DNA of 64,000 nucleotides from CAWBYL01 sp963793025 (GTDB lineage Bacteria; Actinomycetota; Acidimicrobiia; Acidimicrobiales; Acidimicrobilacustridaceae): the NCBI GenBank assembly GCA_963793025.1, contig CAWBYL010000006.1:372001-436000 (forward strand), written 5' to 3'. The position numbers and the translations under genes were made by a program. How positions within the stretch are numbered: the first letter of the stretch is position 1; every line of letters starts with the position of its first letter. A model generated the notes under the pieces. That model was not told the DNA's origin, did no database searches, and saw only the letters and a list, made by a program, of their open reading frames with translations. Positions 55,063-63,181 of this stretch are shown here, one piece after another.

Positions 55063-56298
55063 ATGAACGACAAGTACGTCATCGTCTCGTCCGACTGCCA
55101 TGCAGGGCCGCCGGCCGACCACTACCGCGAGTACATGGATCCGCAGTACCGCGACACCTACGACGAGTTCCTCGCCGGGCTGGCGGCCCTGAGCGAGCTC
55201 CCCGGCAGCATGACCAACGCCCAGAAGGCGTTCCGGGAGAAGTTCCTCGCCAAGACGGGCGACGGCGGCAACCGGGCGTCGTGGGACCCGGTGGCGCGCG
55301 AGCGGGAGCTCGACAACGACGGCGTGGCCGGCGAGGTCATCTTCCCCGACGCCGACGTGCTCGGCATCGGCGGCGTCACCTCGTCGCCGTTCGGCGTGGG
55401 TCTGGGCGCGTCGGGCCGGGACGAACCCGAGCTCGCCATGGCCGGGGCCCGGGCTCACAACCGCTGGCTGGCCGACCTGTGCAACGAGAGTCCTCAGAGA
55501 CGGGCGGGCGTCGCCACCGTTCCCGTGATCCACGATGTCGCCGCCGGGGTGGCCGAGATCGAGCGGGCCCACGACGCCGGGGTCTGGGGCGGCGTGATGA
55601 TCCCGTCGCAGTGGGCCCCGTACCCCTCCTACAACGATCCGATCTACGACCCGGTGTGGGCGACCTGCCAGGAGCGGGGGCTGGCGGTGACCGTGCACTC
55701 GGGCGGGTCGCCGCGCGACATCAGCCAGGGTGCCGGGGCCCTGCCCATCAGCTCGTCCGAGGCGTGGTTCTTCGCCGCCCGCCCGATGTGGTCGCTCATC
55801 TGGGGCGGGGTCTTCGAGCGGTTCCCCGACCTCATGTTCGCCGTCACCGAGGACGGAGCCTGGTGGGCCCCGGACCTCCTGGCCCGCATGGACTCGCAGT
55901 GGGAGGGCTTCCACGCCACCCTCAAGTTCGGTCGGGCCTACCGCGATGCCATCCCGGAGAAGCCCAGCGCCTACTTCCGGCGGAACTGCTTCCTCGGGGC
56001 CAACATGAACGACTTCGAGCTGGAGATGCGCCACGAGATCGGCGTCGACCAGATCGCATGGGGCAACGACTTCCCTCACCCCGAGGGCACCTGGCCCCAC
56101 ACACGCGACTGGTTCCGCATCAAGTTCCACGACTGCACCGAGGACGAGACGCGCCGGATGGTCGGGCTGAACACCCTGCGCTGCTACCGCAACTTCGATG
56201 CCGCCGCCCTCACCGAGGTGGCCGCCCGGATCGGTCCCACCCCGGCCGAGGTCCACGACCAACCGGTCCCGCCCGATCCCGACCTGGCGTCGGTCTGA
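55063..56298 (+). CDS. Amidohydrolase family 2 protein
   Basis: A 411-residue metal-dependent hydrolase/decarboxylase. KYVIVSSDCHAGPPADHYREYMDP forms the N-terminal metal loop in parts, TVHSGG the middle histidine, and IAWGNDFPHPEGTWP the last strand. The N-terminal motif has CHAG rather than the common HxHxxP form. It is a clear paralogue of the convergent gene at 56743-57966 (DRYVVVSSDGHAGAEIEDYRDYL in parts). A VOC protein follows 12 bases later on the same strand. Confidence 0.86.
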   Translation: MNDKYVIVSSDCHAGPPADHYREYMDPQYRDTYDEFLAGLAALSELPGSMTNAQKAFREKFLAKTGDGGNRASWDPVARERELDNDGVAGEVIFPDADVLGIGGVTSSPFGVGLGASGRDEPELAMAGARAHNRWLADLCNESPQRRAGVATVPVIHDVAAGVAEIERAHDAGVWGGVMIPSQWAPYPSYNDPIYDPVWATCQERGLAVTVHSGGSPRDISQGAGALPISSSEAWFFAARPMWSLIWGGVFERFPDLMFAVTEDGAWWAPDLLARMDSQWEGFHATLKFGRAYRDAIPEKPSAYFRRNCFLGANMNDFELEMRHEIGVDQIAWGNDFPHPEGTWPHTRDWFRIKFHDCTEDETRRMVGLNTLRCYRNFDAAALTEVAARIGPTPAEVHDQPVPPDPDLASV

Positions 56299-56310
56299 CC
56301 AGGAGCACCC

Positions 56311-56739
56311 GTGGTTTCCATCCTCTCGCAGTACTGCATCAACGTGGCCGACATGGAGCGGGCGATCTCGTTCTGGAACGGCGTGTGCGGCCTCCCGGTG
56401 GTCAGTCGCACCGACATCCCCGGAGCCCGCGAGGTGATCATCCAGTCACCGCACGGCGGTGGCCGGATGCAGCTCGCCGAGCACGAGGACAACGCCGGTC
56501 GGCCGATCGACATGGGCACCGCCATGTGGAAGCTCTACGTCAACACCGACGACTGCCAGGCCCTCTACGACAAGGCCATGGCCGCCGGCTGCGAGTCGGT
56601 GATGGAGCCGACGCACCTCGATCGCTGGCCGGTGACGATGGCCTACGTGAAGGACTACGACGGCTACCTCGTGGAGTTCGTCGAGTTCGACCAGTCGCCG
56701 CCCGAGGGCGTACCCGATCCGAAGGCCTTCACCGACTGA
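56311..56739 (+). CDS. VOC (glyoxalase-fold) protein
   Basis: A 142-residue vicinal-oxygen-chelate protein. YCINVADMERAISFWNGVCGLPVV is the first beta-alpha-beta unit, LYVNTDDCQALYDKAMAAGCESV the second, and KDYDGYLVEFVEFD ends it, with a glutamate in the usual last metal position. It may isomerise, cleave or chelate a product of the amidohydrolase upstream, with which it is almost certainly co-translated (AGGAG before the GTG). Confidence 0.85.
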   Translation: MVSILSQYCINVADMERAISFWNGVCGLPVVSRTDIPGAREVIIQSPHGGGRMQLAEHEDNAGRPIDMGTAMWKLYVNTDDCQALYDKAMAAGCESVMEPTHLDRWPVTMAYVKDYDGYLVEFVEFDQSPPEGVPDPKAFTD

Positions 56740-56742
56740 GCG

Positions 56743-57966
56743 TCACCAGGGCTTGACCGACTCGCCGGCGAAGGCGATCGACCGGGAATCGGCGGGGGGC
56801 CGCTCGAGGGGGACGTCGACCTCCTCGACCGTCGGCCCGACCCTGGCCGCCACCGGCGCCAGCACGTCCAGGTCGAACCCGTAGGCGCCCACGGCGTTGA
56901 GTCCGACCATCCGAGCCACCTCGTCGGTGGGCACCCCGGCGAAGCTGTTGCGCAACGCCTCGGTGGTGTACGGGTAGGTCCCCTCGATGTGGGGGTAGTC
57001 CTGGCCCCACATGATGCGGTCGACGCCGATCTCGTGGCGCAGCGGCGTCTCGCACGGCCGGAAGAAGCTGGCCCCGGCGTAGCAGTTGCGCTCCCAGTAA
57101 TGGCTGGGCTTCTCGGGAACCTGCTCGACGAGCTCGGCACCGAAGTGCGACTCGGCGGTGCTCGGGTCGTGGAAGCGGGCGTACTGGTGGTCGAGCATCT
57201 CCAGCGCGCCCGGAACCCAACCGCATGACTGCTCGGTGAGGACGAGACGGAGCCCGGGGTACTTGGCGAAGGCCCCACCGAGGACCATGTGCCAGAACAC
57301 CCGATGGGAGAACCACCCGAGCTCGACCATGAACACGGCCATCGACGCCACGTACGGCCCGGGGGCCGGACCGGCGGAACCGGTGTGGTTGTTGACCGGC
57401 ATGCCGAGGTCCTGACAGGCCGCCCAGATCGGGTCGTAGTCCGGTGCGAACAGGGGCGGCAGACCCGAGTCCGGGGGAACGCCGGGCAGCAGCACGCCCC
57501 CGAACAGCCCGTTGTCCGCCGCCCACTCGATCTCGGCGACGGCGTCGTCGACGTCGTTCAGGAACACCTGGGCCATGCCCGCCCGTCGTCCCGGCGCATC
57601 GGCGCAGAAGTCGACCATCCACCGGTTGTGGGCTCGCAGGCCGGCCCACCGCAGCTCGTACTGGTCCGGCGTCGGGGGCCGCAGCAGGAGGTTGGCCGAC
57701 GGGAAGAAGGGCGGGATGGTGTTGGGGAACAACACCTCGGCGACCACGCCGTCGTGCTCGAGCTCCCGGAGCCGGGCCGTGCTGTCCCAGTTGCGGTAGG
57801 CGGTCTCGGCCCGAAGGTCCGCCCACGGGTTGACGAAGCTCTTCGCCCACTCGTCGAACGGGTCGAGGTACCTCGCCTCCAGGTAGTCGCGGTAATCCTC
57901 GATCTCGGCGCCGGCATGGCCGTCGGACGAGACGACGACATAGCGGTCACCGGCGAGCTGGGTCAT
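56743..57966 (-). CDS. Amidohydrolase family 2 protein
   Basis: A 407-residue paralogue of the gene at 55063, facing it across the VOC gene. It has YVVVSSDGHAGAEIEDYRDY, NNHTGSAGP in the middle, LTEQSCGWVPGALEMLD and IMWGQDYPHIEGTYPYT. GGAGGGG precedes the ATG. A copy of the TGTGACRGTGYCA element lies 64 bases upstream on the same strand. The two paralogues may act on related substrates or successive intermediates. Confidence 0.86.
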   Translation of the reverse strand: MTQLAGDRYVVVSSDGHAGAEIEDYRDYLEARYLDPFDEWAKSFVNPWADLRAETAYRNWDSTARLRELEHDGVVAEVLFPNTIPPFFPSANLLLRPPTPDQYELRWAGLRAHNRWMVDFCADAPGRRAGMAQVFLNDVDDAVAEIEWAADNGLFGGVLLPGVPPDSGLPPLFAPDYDPIWAACQDLGMPVNNHTGSAGPAPGPYVASMAVFMVELGWFSHRVFWHMVLGGAFAKYPGLRLVLTEQSCGWVPGALEMLDHQYARFHDPSTAESHFGAELVEQVPEKPSHYWERNCYAGASFFRPCETPLRHEIGVDRIMWGQDYPHIEGTYPYTTEALRNSFAGVPTDEVARMVGLNAVGAYGFDLDVLAPVAARVGPTVEEVDVPLERPPADSRSIAFAGESVKPW

Positions 57967-58029
57967 GGTCCCCTCCTGGAATCGACGACGCGGCGCTGAT
58001 CCGGCGCTCCCCCCGGGCGGCCGCCGCCT

Positions 58030-58046
58030 CTATGGCACTGTCACAG
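58030..58046. promoter_or_regulatory. TGTGACRGTGYCA element, site 2
   Basis: Read on the minus strand it is CTGTGACAGTGCCATAG, 64 bases upstream of the amidohydrolase that runs leftward from 57966. Fourteen of 17 bases equal site 1. Confidence 0.5.
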
Positions 58047-58105
58047 GATTGTCGGTCGATGTAAAGCGGTGCGGGAGCCGGTCGCGGTTGCGGGCGCGAG
58101 ACGGG

Positions 58106-58122
58106 GTGTGACACCGTCACAC
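58106..58122. promoter_or_regulatory. TGTGACRGTGYCA element, site 3, perfect inverted repeat
   Basis: GTGTGAC-ACC-GTCACAC is a perfect 7-3-7 inverted repeat, 44 bases before the SDR ATG at 58166. On the minus strand its core equals that of site 1. Confidence 0.65.
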
Positions 58123-58165
58123 CGACACAGGTTCGGCATGGGCCGGACGGGATCCGGGGGGACAC

Positions 58166-59089
58166 ATGAAGGACTTCGTCGACAAGGTCGCGGTCGTGAC
58201 CGGCAGCGGTGGCGGCATCGGACGGGCGCTGGTGGAGCGCTTCACCGACGAGGGGATGAAGGCGGTCGTCGCCGACATCGACCAGAAGCTGGTCGACCAG
58301 ACGGCGAGTGAGCTGCGGGACCAGGGTCGAGACGTCATCGGCATCGTCACCGACGTGACCGACCCGGCGTCGCTCGAGAGGCTGAGGGACGAGGCGCTCG
58401 AGGCCTTCGGTCGGGTCGACGTGCTGTGCAACAACGCGGCGGTGGGCTCGGCATCGGAGGGCCACTGCTGGGAGCACCACGTCAACGACTGGCGCTGGTC
58501 GTTCGACGTCAACGTGCTCGGCGTCATCAACGGGTGCAATGCCTTCGTCCCGACCATGCTGGCCCAGGACTCCGAAGGGGCCGTCGTCAACACCACGTCG
58601 GGCAACGGCGGGTTCACCCCGCTGATCCACTCGGCGGCCTACGCCACCACCAAAGCAGCCGTCACCTGCTTCACCGAGTGCCTCTGGGGCCAGCTCCGGG
58701 AGATGGACGCCAAGATCACCGCCCACCTGCTGTACCCGTCGACGAAGACGCCGGGGATGCTCAACACCGGCATCTGGCAGCCGGGCCGCAACCGCCAGGC
58801 CCGCTACGACCGTCCCGGCGCGCCTCCCGCGGACACCGGGCGCGACGGGCTGACCCCCTTCCTCGAGCGGGCCAAGGCGGCGGGCCAGGAGGTCGTCTTC
58901 GCCCCGCTCTCGGAGGTCGCCGACCTCTGCTTCGAGGGCATCCGTGACGATGTGTTCTGGATGTCCCAGCCGGGTTCGGCCACATCGGTCCTCGACCGGG
59001 CCCGTTCGCAGGCCGATCGCTCGCTGCCGACCTACCTGGTCCAGGGTCTCAACCTCATGACCGGCTCGAAGGCCGGCGCCGACCAGTAG
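58166..59089 (+). CDS. Short-chain dehydrogenase/reductase
   Basis: A 307-residue SDR with cofactor loop VTGSGGGIGRALVERF, CNNAAVGS, serine in NTTSGNGG and catalytic YATTKAAVTCF. It is longer than a classical SDR because of a 50-residue C-terminal extension (DRARSQADRSLPTYLVQGL). GGGGGG precedes the ATG. Its promoter holds element site 3, so it should be switched together with the two amidohydrolases. Confidence 0.86.
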   Translation: MKDFVDKVAVVTGSGGGIGRALVERFTDEGMKAVVADIDQKLVDQTASELRDQGRDVIGIVTDVTDPASLERLRDEALEAFGRVDVLCNNAAVGSASEGHCWEHHVNDWRWSFDVNVLGVINGCNAFVPTMLAQDSEGAVVNTTSGNGGFTPLIHSAAYATTKAAVTCFTECLWGQLREMDAKITAHLLYPSTKTPGMLNTGIWQPGRNRQARYDRPGAPPADTGRDGLTPFLERAKAAGQEVVFAPLSEVADLCFEGIRDDVFWMSQPGSATSVLDRARSQADRSLPTYLVQGLNLMTGSKAGADQ

Positions 59090-59155
59090 GCGAGGTCGGG
59101 GTCGAGGGCGGCCACCGAGTCAGCCGTCGAGTCCGAGCTGGTCATGACATTGACG

Positions 59156-59165
59156 TCGATATCGA
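59156..59165. promoter_or_regulatory. Palindrome upstream of the hydratase
   Basis: TCGATATCGA is a perfect 10-bp palindrome 21 bases before the hydratase ATG. A related sequence (GATATCGAATTCGACGTC) lies at 61762-61779. Any binding protein is unknown. Confidence 0.35.
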
Positions 59166-59186
59166 GAACATGCCAGCCTCCAGGCA

Positions 59187-59987
59187 ATGGCACAGGACGC
59201 GCAGGCTGACGGCGAGCAGGGTCCGGATCTGCTGGTCGAGGAGGACGGTCCAGTGCGGATCGTCGTGCTGAACCGGCCCGGCTCGTTCAACGCGGCCAAC
59301 GAGTCGCTGCACCACCGCCTGGCCGAGGTCTGGACCGAGCTCGATGCCGATCCCGAGGTCGGCGCCGTCGTGTTGACCGGGAACGGCAAGGCCTTCTCGG
59401 GCGGTGGCGACCTCCAGCTCCTCGACCGGATGGTGTCGGACACCGCGCTGCGCCGATCGATCATGGAGGAGGCGAAGGTCATCGTGGGGTCCATGACCTC
59501 GGTGCGGGTGCCGATCGTGGCCGCGGTGAACGGCCCGGCCGTGGGTCTCGGCTGCAGCCTGGCGTCCATGAGCGACATCGTGCTGATCGAGGAGCACGCC
59601 TACTTCGCCGACCCTCATGTGGCCCTGGGTCTGGTGGCGGCCGACGGAGGCGCCCTCACCTGGCCTCTCCTGACCAGCCTGTTGCGAGCCAAGGAGCACT
59701 TGTTGCTGGGCGACCGCGTGCCCGCGGCCGATGCCGTGGCCTTGGGCCTGGCCAACCGCGTCGTACCCACCGGGGAGGCGAAGCGCGAGGCTGTCCTCCT
59801 CGCTCATCGCCTCGCCGCGCTTCCGCCGCAGTCGGTTCGCGAGACGAAGGCCCTGCTGAACCGGGCGGTGCGGAGCGCCGTCGAGTCCGTGCTCGCCGAC
59901 GCGGTGGCGGCCGAGACCGCCTCGTTCGACGAGCCCGCCTTCCGCGCCAACCTGGCCGGGATGCTCGACCGGAGCCGACGATCCTGA
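59187..59987 (+). CDS. Enoyl-CoA hydratase/isomerase family protein
   Basis: A 266-residue crotonase-fold protein. The oxyanion-hole segments are AFSGGGDLQLLD near residue 73 and NGPAVGLGCSLASMSD near residue 117; ADPHVALGLVAADGG and LGLANRVVP follow. It resembles the broken hydratase at 2717 along its whole length, so they are paralogues. No clear ribosome site precedes the ATG. It would hydrate an enoyl-CoA in the second catabolic block. Confidence 0.88.
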   Translation: MAQDAQADGEQGPDLLVEEDGPVRIVVLNRPGSFNAANESLHHRLAEVWTELDADPEVGAVVLTGNGKAFSGGGDLQLLDRMVSDTALRRSIMEEAKVIVGSMTSVRVPIVAAVNGPAVGLGCSLASMSDIVLIEEHAYFADPHVALGLVAADGGALTWPLLTSLLRAKEHLLLGDRVPAADAVALGLANRVVPTGEAKREAVLLAHRLAALPPQSVRETKALLNRAVRSAVESVLADAVAAETASFDEPAFRANLAGMLDRSRRS

Positions 59988-60121
59988 TCGACGTCCCCGG
60001 CCAACCGGAGCGCGTCGGGTCGCCTCACGGGTGAGACTCGGGCGACCGGCACCGCGTCGACGGCCCACCGCCTCGGCGACCCAACCAGATGCCATCGAGA
60101 TGACGAGCAAGAGGAGCAGAC

Positions 60122-60895
60122 ATGGAACTGACGACGAGCGCGGCGATCGTGACCGGCGGGGCCGGGGGACTCGGGGCGGCGACGGTTCGTCGACTGGTCG
60201 AGCTCGGGGTCGGGGTCACCATCTTCGACCGTGACACCGACCGCGCCGGTGACCTCGCCGCCGAGCTGGGCGACCGGGCCGTCGCCGTCGGGGGCGACGT
60301 GAACGACGACGACGACGTGGCCGCCGCCATCGCCGCCGCGGGAACCCTCGGGACCCTCTCCATCGTCGTGAACGTCGCCGGTGGAGGCCTGGCCGGAGCC
60401 GGCCGCACCGTGGCCCGGGACGGTACCCCCCACGACAAGGAGGCCTTCGTGGGCACGATGGCCATGAACGCCTTCGGCACGTTCAACGTGACCCGTCTGG
60501 CCGCCGCCGCCATGGCGGCCAACGAACCCGACGAGGACGGTCAGCGCGGTGTCGTCGTGAACACGGGATCTTTGGCGGGGCTCGAAGGGCAGACGGGGCA
60601 GCTCGCCTACGGTTCGGCCAAGGCCGCCATCCTGGGCATGACCCTGCCCATGGCTCGCGACCTCGCTCCCATCGGGGTGCGGGTCTGCGCCATCGCGCCG
60701 GGGACCATGGGAACGCCGATGATGCTGGGTGCTCCGGATCGGATCAAGGACGGACTGGTGGCCAGCATCGTCTTCCCGAAGCGGATGGGACGTCCCGAGG
60801 AGTTCGCCCTGCTGGTGGAGTCGATCGTGCGCAACGCCTACCTCAACGGTGAGAACATCCGTCTGGACGGAGCCCTGCGCTTTCCTCCGAAGTGA
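60122..60895 (+). CDS. Short-chain dehydrogenase, HSD10-like 3-hydroxyacyl-CoA dehydrogenase
   Basis: A 257-residue SDR. VTGGAGGLGAATVRRL, NVAGGG, a conserved insertion with GTPHDKEAF, NTGSLAGLEGQTGQLAYGSAK in parts, and IAPGTMGTPMM are those of HSD10-type enzymes, which oxidise 3-hydroxyacyl-CoAs including branched ones. GAGGAG precedes the ATG. Directly behind a hydratase, it would do the next beta-oxidation step. Confidence 0.86.
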   Translation: MELTTSAAIVTGGAGGLGAATVRRLVELGVGVTIFDRDTDRAGDLAAELGDRAVAVGGDVNDDDDVAAAIAAAGTLGTLSIVVNVAGGGLAGAGRTVARDGTPHDKEAFVGTMAMNAFGTFNVTRLAAAAMAANEPDEDGQRGVVVNTGSLAGLEGQTGQLAYGSAKAAILGMTLPMARDLAPIGVRVCAIAPGTMGTPMMLGAPDRIKDGLVASIVFPKRMGRPEEFALLVESIVRNAYLNGENIRLDGALRFPPK

Positions 60896-60899
60896 GCTG

Positions 60900-60932
60900 A
60901 CCCGGCGGTGGTGCTCGGGCCCGCCGCCGGGT
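60900..60932. terminator. Hairpin between convergent SDR genes
   Basis: ACCCGGCGG and CCGCCGGGT pair over 9 bp with a 15-base loop. It lies between the stops of two convergent SDR genes. Confidence 0.5.
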
Positions 60933-61706
60933 TCAGGCGTCGGCGGCCATCGCCTGCATCAGCCCGCCGTCGACGAGGACGTCGATTCCGTTCACGAACG
61001 AGGCCGAGTCGGACAGCAGGTACGCCACCACGGATGCGACCTCGTCGGCCTGGCCCAGGCGGTCCATCGGGACCTGTTCGAGCATGCCCCGCATGGCCTC
61101 CTGGTGCTCGAGCTCTCGGCGGCCCATCGGGGTGTCGATCAGCCCGGGGGCGAGAGAGTTGACCCGACCGCCGCGACGCCCCCACGACACCGCGGCCCGA
61201 CCCGCGGCCCGGATCACTCCGACCTTGGCCACCCCGTACGCCAACCCGGTGTCGGAGAACTCGCGGGCGGCCCGGTCGAGGAAGTCCGGCGCCATCGGGT
61301 TCCGGATGAGGTCTTCCTGCTCGGCTTTCACGTAGGGAGCCAGCTGGTACGCGGCCAACGACGAGAAGCACACCGCCGCCGATCCGGGAACCACGAGGTC
61401 CTCGAAGGCGTCGAGGACCAACTGCGTGCCGACGAGGTCGACCTCGAAGATCCGCCGGGCGTCACCCATGGTGGGGGAGATGCCGGCGGCGTGAGCGAGC
61501 GCCCGGAACGGCCCGAGATCGGCGACGGCCGACGCGAGATCCTTCACCGAGGAGGGATCGGACACGTCGCAGGCGATGCCGACGGTGCCGGCGATCTCGG
61601 GCGCGGCCAGGTCGACGGTGACCACGACGTCAGCCAGGTCCCGCAGCGTCTCCACGCAGGCCCGGCCCATGCCACTTCCCGCTCCGGTGATGACTGCAGT
61701 CGTCAT
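60933..61706 (-). CDS. Short-chain dehydrogenase/reductase
   Basis: A 257-residue SDR related to 3-alpha-hydroxysteroid dehydrogenase/carbonyl reductase types. TTAVITGAGSGMGRACVETL in parts is the cofactor loop, then HAAGISP, SSLAAYQ, catalytic YGVAKVGVIRA and LVDGGLMQAM. The long insertion between the serine and the YxxxK (EQEDLIRNPMAPDFLDRAA) is typical of that group. It is divergent from the CoA transferase, with two palindromes in the gap. Confidence 0.85.
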   Translation of the reverse strand: MTTAVITGAGSGMGRACVETLRDLADVVVTVDLAAPEIAGTVGIACDVSDPSSVKDLASAVADLGPFRALAHAAGISPTMGDARRIFEVDLVGTQLVLDAFEDLVVPGSAAVCFSSLAAYQLAPYVKAEQEDLIRNPMAPDFLDRAAREFSDTGLAYGVAKVGVIRAAGRAAVSWGRRGGRVNSLAPGLIDTPMGRRELEHQEAMRGMLEQVPMDRLGQADEVASVVAYLLSDSASFVNGIDVLVDGGLMQAMAADA

Positions 61707-61761
61707 GTCCGACCTCATCTCGTGTATGCCGGTGAGGACATCGAAGCCGGCGCCCGACCGC

Positions 61762-61779
61762 GATATCGAATTCGACGTC
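61762..61779. promoter_or_regulatory. Imperfect palindrome in a divergent promoter region
   Basis: GATATCGAATTCGACGTC pairs at 7 of 9 positions in each arm. It lies between the SDR running leftward and the CoA transferase. A second palindrome, CACACAGTGTG, lies at 61803-61813 in the same gap. Confidence 0.4.
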
Positions 61780-61874
61780 GACCTCAGTGGCCGCCTACCG
61801 TGCACACAGTGTGACTCGTCTGCCATCTCCTCGGCGTGGGGCCGGGGAGCGGAGCCATGCGAGGAGGGGGAACG

Positions 61875-63092
61875 ATGACGGCGATCCTCGACGGCGTGCG
61901 GATCCTGGAGGTCGCGGAGCACACCTTCGTCCCCGCGTCCTCGGCCCTGCTGGCGGACTGGGGCGCCGAGGTCATCAAGATCGAGCACGTCGAACGAGGC
62001 GACGCCATGCGGGGCCTGGAGGCCACGGGGACGGCCACGACCCTCGGCGACGTCCATGCCCTGATGGAGCACTCGAATCGCGGCAAGAAGAGCCTGGCTC
62101 TCGACCTGACCTCCGACGAGGGACGGGCGATCCTCGACCAGTTGGTGGCCACCGCCGACGTCTTCCTCACGAACAAGCTGCCGCGGGTGCGGGCCCGCTT
62201 GCGCATCGAGCTGGACGAGGTCCGGGCGGTGAACCCGAACATCATCTACGTCCGGGGCAGCGGGCAGGGCGAGCGCGGGCCCGACGCGGACAAGGGCTCC
62301 TACGACTTCTTGGCCTTCTACGCCCGGGCCGGGGTGGCGATGGGCATCATGCGGCCCGAGTACGACCTCGTCCCGCCGGCGCCCGGGCCCGGATTCGGTG
62401 ACTCGCTCGGAGGCATGACCATCGCCGGCGGGATCATGGGGGCGCTGTACCACCGCGAGCGCACGGGTGTGGCCACCACCGTCGACGTCTCGCTACTGGC
62501 CACGGGCCTGTGGGCCATGGGTCAGGCGATGGCCATGTCGCTGTTGACCGACGAGCCGTGGCGACCCGAGCCGGGCACCCAGGTCAGCTCGAACCCCCTC
62601 GTCGGTAGCTACGCCACCAGTGACGGGCGCTTCATCGCGCTGTGCTGCCTCCAGGCCGGCGAGTACTGGCGACCGATGGTTGAGATCCTCGACCGGCCCG
62701 AACTGGCCGACGACCCACGGTTCGCGGACCACGAGTCCCTCATGGCCAACACCGCCGACGCCGTCGAGATCCTCACCGAGGCGTTCCTCGACGGCTCGGT
62801 CGCCGAGTGGCGCGTCCGCCTCGAACCGTTCGTCGGCCAGTGGGCGGTCGTGCAGCACACCCTCGAGGCGGCCGCCGACCCCCAGTCCGTCGCCAACGGC
62901 TACATCCAGGACTGCGACACGGCCGGCGGAACCACGTTCCAGCTGGTCGCCGCTCCCGTCCAGTACGACGGTGAGGCGGCGGTGCCGGGCCGGGCCCCGG
63001 CCTTCAACGAGCACGGCGACGCCATCCTCTCGGACCTCGGTCTGGACTGGGACACGATCGTCGACCTGAAGGTGCGTGGCATCGTCGCCTGA
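61875..63092 (+). CDS. CoA transferase family III (CaiB/BaiF) protein
   Basis: A 405-residue class III CoA transferase. ILEVAEHTFVPASSALLADWGAEVIKIE is the typical N-terminus, SNRGKKSLALDLTSDEG follows, and the aspartate in GSYDFLAFYARAG near residue 147 is the expected CoA-carrying catalytic residue. It moves CoA from a donor thioester to an acid, activating it without ATP. GAGGAGGGGG precedes the ATG, a very strong ribosome site. It probably feeds the hydratase and SDR set around it. Confidence 0.9.
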   Translation: MTAILDGVRILEVAEHTFVPASSALLADWGAEVIKIEHVERGDAMRGLEATGTATTLGDVHALMEHSNRGKKSLALDLTSDEGRAILDQLVATADVFLTNKLPRVRARLRIELDEVRAVNPNIIYVRGSGQGERGPDADKGSYDFLAFYARAGVAMGIMRPEYDLVPPAPGPGFGDSLGGMTIAGGIMGALYHRERTGVATTVDVSLLATGLWAMGQAMAMSLLTDEPWRPEPGTQVSSNPLVGSYATSDGRFIALCCLQAGEYWRPMVEILDRPELADDPRFADHESLMANTADAVEILTEAFLDGSVAEWRVRLEPFVGQWAVVQHTLEAAADPQSVANGYIQDCDTAGGTTFQLVAAPVQYDGEAAVPGRAPAFNEHGDAILSDLGLDWDTIVDLKVRGIVA

Positions 63093-63181
63093 ACCCTCCG
63101 ACCGGCGGCGACCTCGGTCGGACGCCCTCTCCGGAACCCTGCCCGGTGCACGAGCTCGGGTGACCCGAGGAAGGAAGAACC

